Below, in pieces: positions 9,358 through 17,225 of a DNA stretch of 64,000 nt (position 1 is its first letter; each line of letters begins with the position of its first letter). The position numbers and the translations under genes were made by a program. The DNA lies in NCBI RefSeq assembly GCF_023073315.1, contig NZ_JADPJH010000010.1, positions 186,001 to 250,000 of the forward strand. Reading direction: 5' to 3'. The DNA comes from Bradyrhizobium sp. 1. GTDB taxonomy: Bacteria; Pseudomonadota; Alphaproteobacteria; Rhizobiales; Xanthobacteraceae. The notes under the pieces were generated by a model, which did no database searches, was not told the DNA's origin, and worked only from the letters and a program-made list of their open reading frames with translations.

Positions 9358-11118
9358 ATGCTTCGCATCGTCCTTTTCCTCGTCTTGATTGCGCTGGCGG
9401 CGGCCGGTGCGGCCTGGGTTGCCGACCAGCCCGGCAATGTCGTGTTGACCTGGGGTGGTTATCGGGCCTCCCCGAGCATTCCGGTATTCGTACTTTTGGT
9501 CGGCCTCTTTGCCGTGGCCGTCGTGCTGGCCTGGAGCATTTTGACGACGATCTGGCGCGCGCCGGGGCGTCTGCGGCGCCGCCGTCATGAGAAGCGCCAC
9601 GCCCGCGGTCGCCATGCCATCACCCACGGCCTGCTCGCGATCGGTCATGGCGACACCGCGCTCGCCCGTCGCCACGCCGATACCGCGCGGCGGCTTGCCG
9701 CAAACGATCCGCTTGCATTGCTGCTGCACGCACAATCGGCCCAGCTCGAAGGTAATCGCGACGAAGCCCAGCGCGTCTTCCGCGCCATGGCGGAGCGTGA
9801 GGATACGCGGCTGCTCGGCCTGCGCGGCCTGTTCATCGAGGCGCAGCGCGCCGACGATGCGGTCGGCGCCGTGATGATCGCGGAGGAAGCGATCAAGCTG
9901 TCGCCGTCCTCGACCTGGGCCTCGCATGCGGTGCTCGGCTTCCGTTGCGCGCGCGGCGACTGGAGCGGCGCGCTCGCGATCCTCGATTCGAATTTGGCCG
10001 CCGGCCTGATCGACAAGCAGGCCTATCGCCGGCAGCGCGGCGTACTGCTCACGGCGCGCGCGCTGGAGCTGGAAACCATGGACCGCGACGTCGCGCGCGA
10101 GAGCGTGATGGAGGCGATCAAGCTCGCGCCGACGCTGGTGCCGGCCGCGGTGCTCGCCGCAAAATTCGAGAGCGAGGCGCATCAGGTGCGCCGCGCCATG
10201 AAGCTGGTGGAAGCCGCCTGGCTCGCCAATCCGCATCCCGATCTCGCCGACGCCTATGCCCATGTGAAGCTCGGCGACTCCACGCGGCAGCGCTTGCAGC
10301 GGGTCGAGACGCTTGCCGCCAAGATTTCCGCCGACAAGCCCGGCCATGTCGAAGGCCAGCTGGCGATCGCGCGCGCCGCGATTGACGCTTCCGAGTTCGC
10401 CCGCGCGCGCGCCGTGCTGGCACCCTACATCAACGATCCGACCCAGCGCGTCGCGCTGCTGATGGCCGAGCTCGAGCGCACCGAGCACGGTGACGGCGGC
10501 CGTGCCCGCGCCTGGACCTTGCGCGCGGTGCGCGCCCGCCACGATCCGGCCTGGACCGCGGACGGCTATGTCAGCGACCGCTGGCGGCCGGTCTCCCCGG
10601 TCACCGGCCGCCTCGATGCCTTCCAGTGGCAGACCCCGGTCGCGAGCCTTCCGTCCGACAAGAGCACCATGATCGAAGCCTCGGCCTTCGAGGAAGCGAT
10701 GCTGGCGGCACCGCCGCCGAAACGGGTGACAGCGGCCCCGAGCGAAAGCACGGCGGAACCGGTCGTGACGGCACCGGCTCCCGTGCCGGCCGCACAGGAC
10801 AATTCACCCCGTGAGGCCCAGGAAGCCGTCACGGAAACCGTCAACGAAGAGCTGGCGGTCGCGCCCGTCGAGCCGGTCAAGCCCGTTTCTGAAGCGGCCG
10901 AATCATTGCCCGTGGCGGCAACCCCGGTGTTCCGGACCCGCGCTGACCTCGGCAAGCCCGCGCAAGCACCGGTCCAGGCCGTCATCCCGATCGTCCGCGC
11001 CCCTGACGATCCCGGGATCGATGACGAGGGCCCAAGCGATGAATTTACGGAACAAATCGGTACCTCAAAGGCCCAGGCCGGCGGCTGGCGCGGATTCTGG
11101 TCCCGCTGGGGCGGCTGA
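9358..11118 (+). CDS. hemY: HemY-like TPR membrane protein
   Basis: This is the proteobacterial HemY (HemY_N domain), which is unrelated to the Bacillus protoporphyrinogen oxidase of the same name. Two membrane helices (about 1-20 and 42-64) are followed by TPR-type helical repeats (about 80-400). The C-terminus (about 440-570) is Ala/Pro/Glu-rich and probably disordered, ending in GGWRGFWSRWGG. At 586 residues it is longer than enterobacterial HemY because of this tail. Its biochemical role in haem synthesis is unresolved; a scaffold function is commonly suggested. It is the last gene of the hemD cluster, 36 bases after the mitofilin gene. Confidence 0.9.
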   Translation: MLRIVLFLVLIALAAAGAAWVADQPGNVVLTWGGYRASPSIPVFVLLVGLFAVAVVLAWSILTTIWRAPGRLRRRRHEKRHARGRHAITHGLLAIGHGDTALARRHADTARRLAANDPLALLLHAQSAQLEGNRDEAQRVFRAMAEREDTRLLGLRGLFIEAQRADDAVGAVMIAEEAIKLSPSSTWASHAVLGFRCARGDWSGALAILDSNLAAGLIDKQAYRRQRGVLLTARALELETMDRDVARESVMEAIKLAPTLVPAAVLAAKFESEAHQVRRAMKLVEAAWLANPHPDLADAYAHVKLGDSTRQRLQRVETLAAKISADKPGHVEGQLAIARAAIDASEFARARAVLAPYINDPTQRVALLMAELERTEHGDGGRARAWTLRAVRARHDPAWTADGYVSDRWRPVSPVTGRLDAFQWQTPVASLPSDKSTMIEASAFEEAMLAAPPPKRVTAAPSESTAEPVVTAPAPVPAAQDNSPREAQEAVTETVNEELAVAPVEPVKPVSEAAESLPVAATPVFRTRADLGKPAQAPVQAVIPIVRAPDDPGIDDEGPSDEFTEQIGTSKAQAGGWRGFWSRWGG

Positions 11119-11217
11119 GGCGCATTTCAAAGCCGGCTCCACCTTGCCAATTCGGGCCATGCCCGATATCAGGAGCGCGCGTATCGGGACCGGTATCGCC
11201 GGGCCCCGGCAGGGTTC

Positions 11218-11293
11218 GCCGCAATAGCTCAGTTGGTAGAGCACGTCATTCGTAATGACGGGGTCGGGGGTTCGAGTCCCTCTTGCGGCACCA
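11218..11293 (+). tRNA. tRNA-Thr (anticodon CGT)
   Basis: The gene folds as a standard 76-base cloverleaf. The acceptor stem is GCCGCAA / TTGCGGC, the anticodon stem CGTCA / TGACG with loop TTCGTAA, and the T arm contains GGTTCGAGTCC. The anticodon CGT reads ACG (Thr), and the terminal CCA is encoded. It sits about 100 bases after hemY. The region beyond it looks accessory, so this tRNA may once have served as an integration site; no integrase or repeated tRNA end is visible. Confidence 0.97.
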
Positions 11294-11403
11294 TTTCCTC
11301 AGCAAATTTGCGAACCGGGGTTCTCGCCCGGCCAAGCGTGGCTCTGCTATCGTCGTTCGAGCCGATGACGCGCGAGATCGACAAGCACGTGCCTGTGCGC
11401 AGT

Positions 11404-11520
11404 TCACGGCGGAGGATCCGGCTCGGAGACACGTCCGATATCGGAAGAGGTCAGAACGACAACCTCTCCCGTCTCCAGACCGCCCAGCACCTCGACGACA
11501 TGCTCGCCTTTGGTTCGATG
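11404..11520 (-). pseudogene. Possible remnant of an RND/MFP efflux adaptor C-terminus
   Basis: The minus-strand frame ending at 11404 encodes KGEHVVEVLGGLETGE and then VVVLTSSD. This resembles the closing strand of HlyD-type membrane-fusion proteins, where 'EVLxGLxxGExVVxxxSD' is usual. Nothing upstream in the frame looks like the rest of an adaptor, so if the likeness is real this is only a scar. It lies between tRNA-Thr and the LuxR gene. The match is short and hand-made, so the call is tentative. Confidence 0.3.
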
Positions 11521-11570
11521 TCGTGCGCAAGTATACGCGTCTCGAAGACAGATCGAGCGTGCGTCCCGCG

Positions 11571-12284
11571 TCAGGCTTGAATGATCTCGAGGCTGACGGC
11601 CCTGGCGATCAACTGCGTGAGCGTCGCACATTCGAGCTTTGAGCGCGCGCCCTGCAGATAGAGGCGGACGGCGGTCGGTGACAGATGCAGGTCGGCGGCG
11701 ATCTGCTTTGGGCTGAAGCCGCGCGCGGCGAGCTGAAGGGTCTCCTGCTCACGCGCGGAGAGCAATCGTTCGAGCCCTTGTGGTCGCAAGCCTGCGAGCC
11801 GCACGGCCTGATCGTGAATGAAATGGGCGATGATCAGAAAATCCCGCATATAGGTCATCCGCCGGCTGGCCCATGTGTCGGTGGTGACGTTCGAGGCGAT
11901 CGAAAGGCGTGCATGCTCGCCGCCCGGTCCTCGGATCGGGATCGTCATGCCGCGAGAGCCGGCCATGCGAAAGGACGCTCGTGCATCCTGCATCTCCGGG
12001 GCGGCATCGTCCCAGTCGAGCGGCAAGAAACCGCGCCGGCCGTTTTGAAAGAGGGGGGCTGCCTGAAGGCCATCCTGTTTGAGGTATTGTTTTGCCAGGT
12101 CATCCTCGGATGAGTACAACAGGATCGGGTTGTGCGCATCCGTCGTCTCGGGTCGGCGCGCAGCTTGGTATGCTACAAGCGTGAGGCCATAGTCTTTCGA
12201 AATCCGAGTCAGCACGAGATTCAGTTCATCGAGAGTCGTCGTGCTCGTGATGTTTGTGAGGGTTCCTTCGATCGGCGGAAACAT
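11571..12284 (-). CDS. LuxR-family regulator with autoinducer-binding-like domain (LuxR solo)
   Basis: The C-terminal 65 residues form a LuxR/FixJ-type helix-turn-helix: LSAREQETLQLAARGFSPKQ, then LHLSPTAVRLYLQGARSKL. The N-terminal 160 residues look like an acyl-homoserine-lactone-binding domain, but the conserved pocket is altered. By my alignment the Trp57 and Tyr61 positions of TraR become Ser and Asp, Asp70 is kept and the following Pro is Gly; GMTIPI is retained. I chose ATG 12284 because GGGGA lies just upstream; ATG 12311 would add nine residues. No luxI-type synthase is present, so this is a solo. It is divergent from the tandem 229-aa genes, its most plausible local targets. Confidence 0.82.
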   Translation of the reverse strand: MFPPIEGTLTNITSTTTLDELNLVLTRISKDYGLTLVAYQAARRPETTDAHNPILLYSSEDDLAKQYLKQDGLQAAPLFQNGRRGFLPLDWDDAAPEMQDARASFRMAGSRGMTIPIRGPGGEHARLSIASNVTTDTWASRRMTYMRDFLIIAHFIHDQAVRLAGLRPQGLERLLSAREQETLQLAARGFSPKQIAADLHLSPTAVRLYLQGARSKLECATLTQLIARAVSLEIIQA

Positions 12285-12852
12285 TTGCGTTCCCCAGTCT
12301 TGGCTAGTCATGAGTTGGCCGGGCGGCGAGTGTTCCCGGTTGGGTTGTGGTAGTGTCGGGAGCTGGTGCGAGGCCGTTGCTGCAGCGTCGGATCTGCGGA
12401 TCGCTGCGCTGAGGACGAGCTCCGATTGATTCAATCCATTTCATTCACAAATTTTCCCCGCGCGATGGTTCGCAGCTTGTGTGGGATCTTCGGGGCGCGT
12501 CATTTGGACGCGCTAGACTGGGCTATCTCGGGGTTCAGCCCCGCCATTTAGCAGTCGATTCACCATTGGGGGCTGACTTGCAATTTCGCAGATTGCGCGG
12601 GCTTGACCGGAACCGTTAGCCTGCGAGCATTGATTCGGCTTCGCGCCTAGAGGTTGATCAGCCGTGAGTGCGATGAACGCGACCGGGAGCCATGTCTATG
12701 GCGCCATGGCATCCTTGTCGATGCATCCGCTTCGGCCGGTCGAAACTGATTAACGTGCGGCCGCTATCGCGACGACTGGCATGACGCTAGCCCCCTGCTT
12801 GTGACCCGGCAATGATTGACGGACGTCCAGGTAACACAGACCAGGAGGCCAC
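12285..12852. other. Intergenic region between LuxR solo and the 229-aa array
   Basis: No gene is evident. Two things stand out. GCAAT-N7-ATTGC at 12580-12596 is a short inverted repeat that could be an operator. From about 12762 onward the sequence matches the segment before the second 229-aa gene (13688 onward), so this is the left end of the duplicated unit. It includes a truncated peptide tail, YRDDWHDASPLLVTRQ then stop (12765-12815), with no start codon of its own. Confidence 0.6.
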
Positions 12853-13542
12853 ATGGTTGCCATCAATTCCGTCGGAGCCACCGCGCTCACCATTCTGAAA
12901 GCCGCCAACGCTCAGGCGGCTGCCGAGCCCGAAGCAAGTCCCGTCAACGTCATCCCGCATGTTAACGCCGTGTCGTCGCGCCTCGCGCCAGGCGTGGCTG
13001 ACGCGCTGCTGAAGATCGACGCGCTCATCAACGGAAAGACAGCCGCGGCGAAAGGAGGCCACTCTGCTGGCGGAGCTATCACTCTCGCTCGCGCGCGCGA
13101 AGGCCTTGTCGAATCGCCCATGATGAAGCTCTCCGAGCTTCCGGCGGATCAGGCCCAATACCTGAAGAGGTTCGGCGCGGATGCGGCGGTGCGCATTGAA
13201 GGCGTCCAATTGAGCGATGCGGCGTTCAAGCAAACGGTCCTTCAGCACGGCATGGAGAACTGGACCGATCTGCCGGGCTTCAACGAGGCGCTTGCCAACG
13301 GAACGTTGAAGATACAGCGGGCAAGCGACGTGCCCGAACTCGGCTACAAGTCGAATCTGTACGATCTCTATAGCGGCGGAAACCTCCTAGGCAGCGTAAG
13401 CTTCGGTAGCAGTACCTTCAACAAGAAGCTCTACCTCGAGATCCAGGCGCAAGGCATTCGACAGGCGACCGGGTCAATAAATGGCCAAGACTTCTATGTG
13501 ACGTGGCCGGACGCGAGCCTGGCGAAATCCTCGCAGAGCTGA
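12853..13542 (+). CDS. Unrecognised 229-aa protein, tandem copy 1
   Basis: I do not recognise this protein. It has 229 residues, contains no cysteine, no membrane helix and no classical signal peptide. The N-terminus MVAINSVGATALTILKAANA is mildly hydrophobic and is followed by an Ala-rich, probably helical region to about residue 95. The rest is mixed and aromatic-rich (MMKLSELPADQAQYLKRFGA, GTLKIQRASDVPE, DLYSGGN, YVTWPDASLAK). The ATG follows AGGAGG at ideal spacing, so translation should be efficient. It is about four-fifths identical to the gene at 13781-14470. The lack of cysteine and the strong ribosome-binding site suggest an abundant, perhaps exported protein; that is inference. The LuxR solo is its divergent neighbour. 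Confidence 0.85.
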   Translation: MVAINSVGATALTILKAANAQAAAEPEASPVNVIPHVNAVSSRLAPGVADALLKIDALINGKTAAAKGGHSAGGAITLARAREGLVESPMMKLSELPADQAQYLKRFGADAAVRIEGVQLSDAAFKQTVLQHGMENWTDLPGFNEALANGTLKIQRASDVPELGYKSNLYDLYSGGNLLGSVSFGSSTFNKKLYLEIQAQGIRQATGSINGQDFYVTWPDASLAKSSQS

Positions 13543-13598
13543 TCAACCTTTGGCGTCGGCCCGAGATCAGCGTTGAAGGAGTCGGCAACTTGTCGGAC

Positions 13599-13742
13599 AT
13601 GCCGATCTATTTCGGAGCCAGCGATGCATCGGCGGAGACCGCCGATGCTCTCCGGCAACGCGCGAGGGAGCTGCTGGGCGGTTCTCGCTGCTATCGCGAC
13701 GACTGGCATGAGGCCAGCCCCCTGCTTGTGACCCGGCAATGA
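13599..13742 (+). CDS. Possible small ORF upstream of copy 2 (47 aa)
   Basis: A frame beginning MPIYFGASDASAETADALRQ and ending ASPLLVTRQ runs between the two 229-aa genes and stops 38 bases before the second. Its last 17 codons are conserved, with the same stop, 37 bases before the first gene as well. The first half is echoed after copy 2 (about 14551-14611). Conservation may simply reflect the duplication, and the ribosome-binding site is poor, so coding status is doubtful. Confidence 0.22.
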   Translation: MPIYFGASDASAETADALRQRARELLGGSRCYRDDWHEASPLLVTRQ

Positions 13743-13780
13743 TTGGCGGACGTCCAGGTAACACAGAACAGGAGGCCTAG

Positions 13781-14470
13781 ATGGTTGCCATCAATTCCGT
13801 CGGCGCGACAGCGCTCACCATCCTGAAAGCTGCCAACGCTCAGACGGTTGCCGAGCCCGAAGCGAGTCCCATCAACGTTATCCCGCATGTTAATGCCGTG
13901 TCGTCGCGCCTCGCGCCAGGCGTGGCTGACGCGCTGCTGAAGATCGACGCGCTCATCAACGGAAAGGACGCGCTCGTTAAGGCAAAGACGGCCGCGGCGA
14001 ATGCAGGGAAGTCTGCTGGCGGAGTTATCGCTCGCGAAGGTTTTGTCGCTTCGCCCATGATGAAGCTCTCCGAGCTTCCGAAGGATCAGGCCGAATATCT
14101 GAAGAGGTTCGGCGCGGATGCAGCGGTGCGCATTGAGGGCGTCGAATTGAGCGATGCAGATTTTGAGCGAACGGTCCTCCAGTTCAGCATGGAGAGCTGG
14201 AAGGATCTGCCGGGCTTCAACGACGCGCTTGCCAACGGAACGTTGAAGATCCAGCGGGCAAGCGACGTGCCCGAAATCGGCTACGAGTCGTTTCAGTACG
14301 ATCTCTATAGCGGCGGAAACTATTTCGGCGGCGTAGGCTGGAGCGGCATCAACAACAAGAAGCTCTACTTCGAGATCCAGGCGCAAGGCATTCGACAGGC
14401 CTTCGGGTCGATCCGGGGGCAGGAGTTCTACGTGACCTGGCCGGACGCGAGCCTGGCGAAACCTTCATAA
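13781..14470 (+). CDS. Unrecognised 229-aa protein, tandem copy 2
   Basis: This is the downstream paralogue of the gene at 12853-13542. Again it has 229 residues, no cysteine and no membrane segment. Relative to copy 1 it gains seven residues after about position 62 (DALVKAK), loses four near residue 80 and loses one near 193. The N-terminal 60 residues and the segments KLSELP, LANGTLKIQRASDVPE and EIQAQGIRQA are almost unchanged. The stretch at about 165-195 differs markedly (FQYDLYSGGNYFGGVGW here). The ATG follows CAGGAGGCCTAG. Function is unknown; the pattern of one conserved frame and one variable patch would fit paralogues recognising different partners. Confidence 0.85.
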   Translation: MVAINSVGATALTILKAANAQTVAEPEASPINVIPHVNAVSSRLAPGVADALLKIDALINGKDALVKAKTAAANAGKSAGGVIAREGFVASPMMKLSELPKDQAEYLKRFGADAAVRIEGVELSDADFERTVLQFSMESWKDLPGFNDALANGTLKIQRASDVPEIGYESFQYDLYSGGNYFGGVGWSGINNKKLYFEIQAQGIRQAFGSIRGQEFYVTWPDASLAKPS

Positions 14471-14966
14471 AAACTGATCAGCCCCGCGGCGTCGGCCCGT
14501 ACCGGAAGGAGCGGGGGGCAGCGCTGAAGCAGATCGGCAGGTCGTCGGACATGCCGGTCTGTTACGGAGATAGCGACGCATCGGCGGTGACCGCCGGTGC
14601 TCTCCGGCAACGCGAGAGAGGGCGGCCTTCTCCCGGGTTATACCTCATCGCGCACGATGAAGCTCTCCGAGCTTCCAGCGTATCAGGCCCAATATCTCAA
14701 GAAGTTGGGGGCGATGCGGCCGTCCGCATTGGCATCGCCAGCGCGGTGGAAGCAGCCTGTCCGTCCCACCAGCGACCACTCCTTATTCCCCATAATTTAT
14801 ATCATAATTTCAATAGTATACGAGTTCGCAATTTTGTTCTGAATGGCGCACCAGCGCGCCGTTTCATGCGATCGTCACGAGCCAGTGTCTTGCCTTGCGC
14901 GTCCAGCCGGCATGAGCGCGCGCGTTGCGCGCTGCGCCGGTGCCACTAGGATGCGCCACCGATGAA
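14471..14966. other. Decayed end of the 229-aa array and AT-rich patch
   Basis: No intact gene is seen. The region holds the tail of copy 2, a broken fragment of a third copy (14657-14735) and an AT-rich patch (about 14775-14845) that stands out against the GC-rich surroundings. The patch contains runs such as ATAATTTATATCATAATTTC and could hold the promoter for the membrane protein gene that follows. Confidence 0.6.
14657..14735 (+). pseudogene. Fragment of a third 229-aa gene copy
   Basis: The sequence encodes MKLSELPAYQAQYLKKLG and then, after a one-base deletion, GDAAVRIG in the next frame. This matches residues of the two intact copies (MMKLSELPADQAQYLKRFGA then DAAVRIEG). Both ends are lost: the first 90 codons and everything beyond about codon 115 are missing. 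It marks an earlier round of duplication followed by decay. Confidence 0.85.
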
Positions 14967-16640
14967 ATGCGCGTGACGGGGTCAGTGGTGGGTTTGGGGA
15001 ACAGGGCCGAAACGACGGATCAACGCACGTGGCTGCGGCTCTCCGGTCTCGTCATTCTCGCCGCATGTCTCACTGCCATCGTCGCCTCACGATCGCTCGA
15101 AGCTTCGCGGCTGCACAGCCGGCTGTCCGTTCCTCCGCTCTATGATGACGTCTCCTACTTCCTCGACGCCGTACGGTGGATGAACGCGGCAGGAGACCAA
15201 AGCATCTTCGCCAGCATCTGGGACCTGCTGCGTCAGCACGCGCCGTTCTCGACGCTGGTGGCCATCATCGGCCTTGGGCTCTTTCCCGGCAGCTACACCG
15301 GACCCTATCTCGTTCATGCCGTGGTCGTCTTTGCGTTCCTGCTCGGGATCGTCTGGCTGGTCTGGCGCCGCCCCGTGCTCGAGATCGCGGCGTGCCTGAT
15401 TGCGGTGCCTTGCGTGCCGGTGCTGTGGCACACCGTGACCGAAGCAAGACCGGACCTGCCCTCGGGTCTCGCCATCGGTCTTGCCGCGGGCGCCATCGTC
15501 CACCGTGGCGTGCTCGATCGCAGCGCCCGCGCTCTGGCCGGTCTCGGCGTTGCCTGCGGGCTGGCTGTCAGCATCAAGCCGACCTCATTCTTTGCCGTGC
15601 TCGCCCTGTTTGGCAGTGCCTTTGCGATCCGGCTGTTCGTCGATTGTATTCAGGCCGGCGGAGTGCGGCTGTCGATTCGCAAAGCATTCAGCGCACTTCT
15701 GTGGTTCGTGCTGCCGTTGATCGCGACCATGGCCGTATTGATCGGGCCTGCCCTGGTCGAGACCATCACCTACATCCTCACTGTGTTCGTCGGCCAGCGC
15801 GATCTCTGGACCACCGGCGAAAGCTTCTGGGCCGGATTGCTGCGCTTCTCGATCGGTGGCGAGGGACAGTTCGGCCTGCATTACTGGTTCGCCGTCGGGC
15901 TTGCCTTGATGCTGCTGCGTCTCGTGCTTGCGGCTGTTCACGGCAGAGCTGCGCTGCTGGATGCCATCGTTCTGCTCGCCGCCGTGATGATCGCCTACGC
16001 CATTCCGTCCGTCGCGGAACTCAAGACCTATTTTTTCGGCGCGATGTTCTACGGCGTCTTCATCGTTGCGATGGTCCTCAATGGCTGCGCCAGCCTGGAG
16101 CTTTTTGAAGCGCTCCTCGACCGCTTCAGTCTCGGAAACGAGATTCGCCGTTACACACTCATTGCGAGCCGGGTCCTGGCGCTCGTATTCATCGTCCAGC
16201 TGTTCGTCAGGCACGTCGGCATCGGCCCAATCAGCACGGCGACGCCGCTGAGCGCGCAGCAGCAGGAGAGCATCCGTCTTGCGACCGAACGGCTCTGGAC
16301 GCTCTTGCGCGACATGACGCCGGAACAGCCCGGCCCGCTCACCATCGCCTTCTCAAGCCCCTATCCGGTCACTTCGGCGACCATCCAGCTCTATGCCGCG
16401 CAGGCGCGGATCAATCTCGTCATGCGCAACGAGCTCTATCACCGGACTGCGCAGGCGACGGGCGATGCGCTGTTGAAGTCGGAGATCCTCGTGCTCTCGA
16501 GCTCGATACCGCACACGCTGCTCGGGCCGCGGGTCGGCGACGAGCTCATCGCCCGCATGGATGCGGAAAAGGGCCTATGCCTGCTCGATTCCCAGACATT
16601 GCCGGACGTGACGCTGCGGGTCTATCGGCGCGGGTGCTGA
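14967..16640 (+). CDS. GT-C-like polytopic membrane protein
   Basis: This large integral membrane protein (557 residues from ATG 14967) has about nine to ten predicted helices in its first 430 residues, followed by a soluble C-terminal domain of about 130 residues. After the first helix comes a loop with PPLYDDVSYFLDAVRWM. A pair of acidic residues at this place is typical of GT-C glycosyltransferases such as the GT39/ArnT and PMT group, which use polyprenyl-linked sugars at the periplasmic face. I therefore read it as a probable glycosyltransferase, without a known acceptor. An in-frame start at 14925 is possible. It ends 38 bases before a CRP-like site belonging to the next gene. Confidence 0.65.
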   Translation: MRVTGSVVGLGNRAETTDQRTWLRLSGLVILAACLTAIVASRSLEASRLHSRLSVPPLYDDVSYFLDAVRWMNAAGDQSIFASIWDLLRQHAPFSTLVAIIGLGLFPGSYTGPYLVHAVVVFAFLLGIVWLVWRRPVLEIAACLIAVPCVPVLWHTVTEARPDLPSGLAIGLAAGAIVHRGVLDRSARALAGLGVACGLAVSIKPTSFFAVLALFGSAFAIRLFVDCIQAGGVRLSIRKAFSALLWFVLPLIATMAVLIGPALVETITYILTVFVGQRDLWTTGESFWAGLLRFSIGGEGQFGLHYWFAVGLALMLLRLVLAAVHGRAALLDAIVLLAAVMIAYAIPSVAELKTYFFGAMFYGVFIVAMVLNGCASLELFEALLDRFSLGNEIRRYTLIASRVLALVFIVQLFVRHVGIGPISTATPLSAQQQESIRLATERLWTLLRDMTPEQPGPLTIAFSSPYPVTSATIQLYAAQARINLVMRNELYHRTAQATGDALLKSEILVLSSSIPHTLLGPRVGDELIARMDAEKGLCLLDSQTLPDVTLRVYRRGC

Positions 16641-16677
16641 CCGCTACCGGGTCGGTTCAAGACGGTACGGCTGGCCG

Positions 16678-16693
16678 TGTGATCTCAATCACA
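16678..16693. promoter_or_regulatory. CRP-like operator, perfect TGTGA-N6-TCACA
   Basis: The sequence TGTGATCTCAATCACA matches the CRP consensus at all ten defined positions. It lies 58-73 bases before the ATG of the small secreted protein at 16751, a usual activator distance. Binding by a Crp/Fnr-family protein is inferred from the sequence only. Confidence 0.65.
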
Positions 16694-16750
16694 TCATCCC
16701 TTGCGGGCCTCTCGTATTGTCCCGGTCACGCAAACACGGGGAGATTTCAC

Positions 16751-17149
16751 ATGAGCAAGATCATTCTGGTTGCCGCCATGGTCCTGGTTTCCGCATCTGC
16801 CCAGGCAGGCGATCGCAGCCTGTCGATGTCCGCGGCCACTGACCACACCTCCGCTTCGCAAATCACGACGACCTCGGCAACCACGACGCAAATCAGCGAA
16901 GTCGCGCCAGTCGTCGAGGCTCCGAAATATGTCGACCGTCCGCCGGCAATCCCGGCTCCTCCTGCTGCAGCTGCTGCCCCTGCGCCCGCTGCAGCGTCCG
17001 CTCCTGCCGTGACCACGGCGGCTTCAGCACCGACTGCAACTCAGCCTGCGCCGAAGACATCGGCAAAGGCCAGCAAGCCCAAGCACACGCGCGCCTCGAC
17101 CGAGCGCCGCATCGTCAGCGAGCTGCATCGCCACGGCATCTACTGGTAA
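16751..17149 (+). CDS. Small secreted Ala/Pro/Thr-rich protein
   Basis: The 132-residue product starts at ATG 16751 after GGGGAG. It has a clear Sec signal peptide (MSKIILVAAMVLVSASAQA, cleavage after about residue 19). The mature part is low-complexity, rich in Ser/Thr, then Ala/Pro (about 70-105). A basic, better ordered C-terminus follows (RASTERRIVSELHRHGIYW), a small motif found at the end of other short bradyrhizobial secreted proteins as far as I recall. It has no catalytic motif. It is probably periplasmic or wall-associated. A perfect CRP-like site sits just upstream and a strong hairpin follows, so it looks like a one-gene transcript. Confidence 0.8.
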   Translation: MSKIILVAAMVLVSASAQAGDRSLSMSAATDHTSASQITTTSATTTQISEVAPVVEAPKYVDRPPAIPAPPAAAAAPAPAAASAPAVTTAASAPTATQPAPKTSAKASKPKHTRASTERRIVSELHRHGIYW

Positions 17150-17173
17150 GTCGCAGCTTTCCTTGAAAAGCAA

Positions 17174-17196
17174 ATGGCCGGGACAAGCCCGGCCAT
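17174..17196. terminator. Bidirectional hairpin between convergent genes
   Basis: A perfect 9-bp stem ATGGCCGGG / CCCGGCCAT with loop ACAAG lies between the small secreted gene (plus) and the deacetylase gene (minus). AAGCAA and similar A-rich bases on one side would read as T-rich on the other strand, so it may end both transcripts. Confidence 0.65.
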
Positions 17197-17225
17197 GACG
17201 CAAGATTGGAATTGGTCGGTCGCGC

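Larger units (their letters stand above)
12762..14616 (+). repeat. Tandem duplication, unit about 927 bases
   Basis: Two head-to-tail copies (about 12762-13687 and 13688-14616) each hold the same upstream segment, a 229-codon gene and a tail. The gene starts are 928 bases apart. The upstream block with GCTATCGCGACGACTGGC and GACGGACGTCCAGGTAAC-type sequence recurs before each ATG with few changes. Small insertions or deletions in the genes and mutation throughout show the duplication is not recent. Confidence 0.92.
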
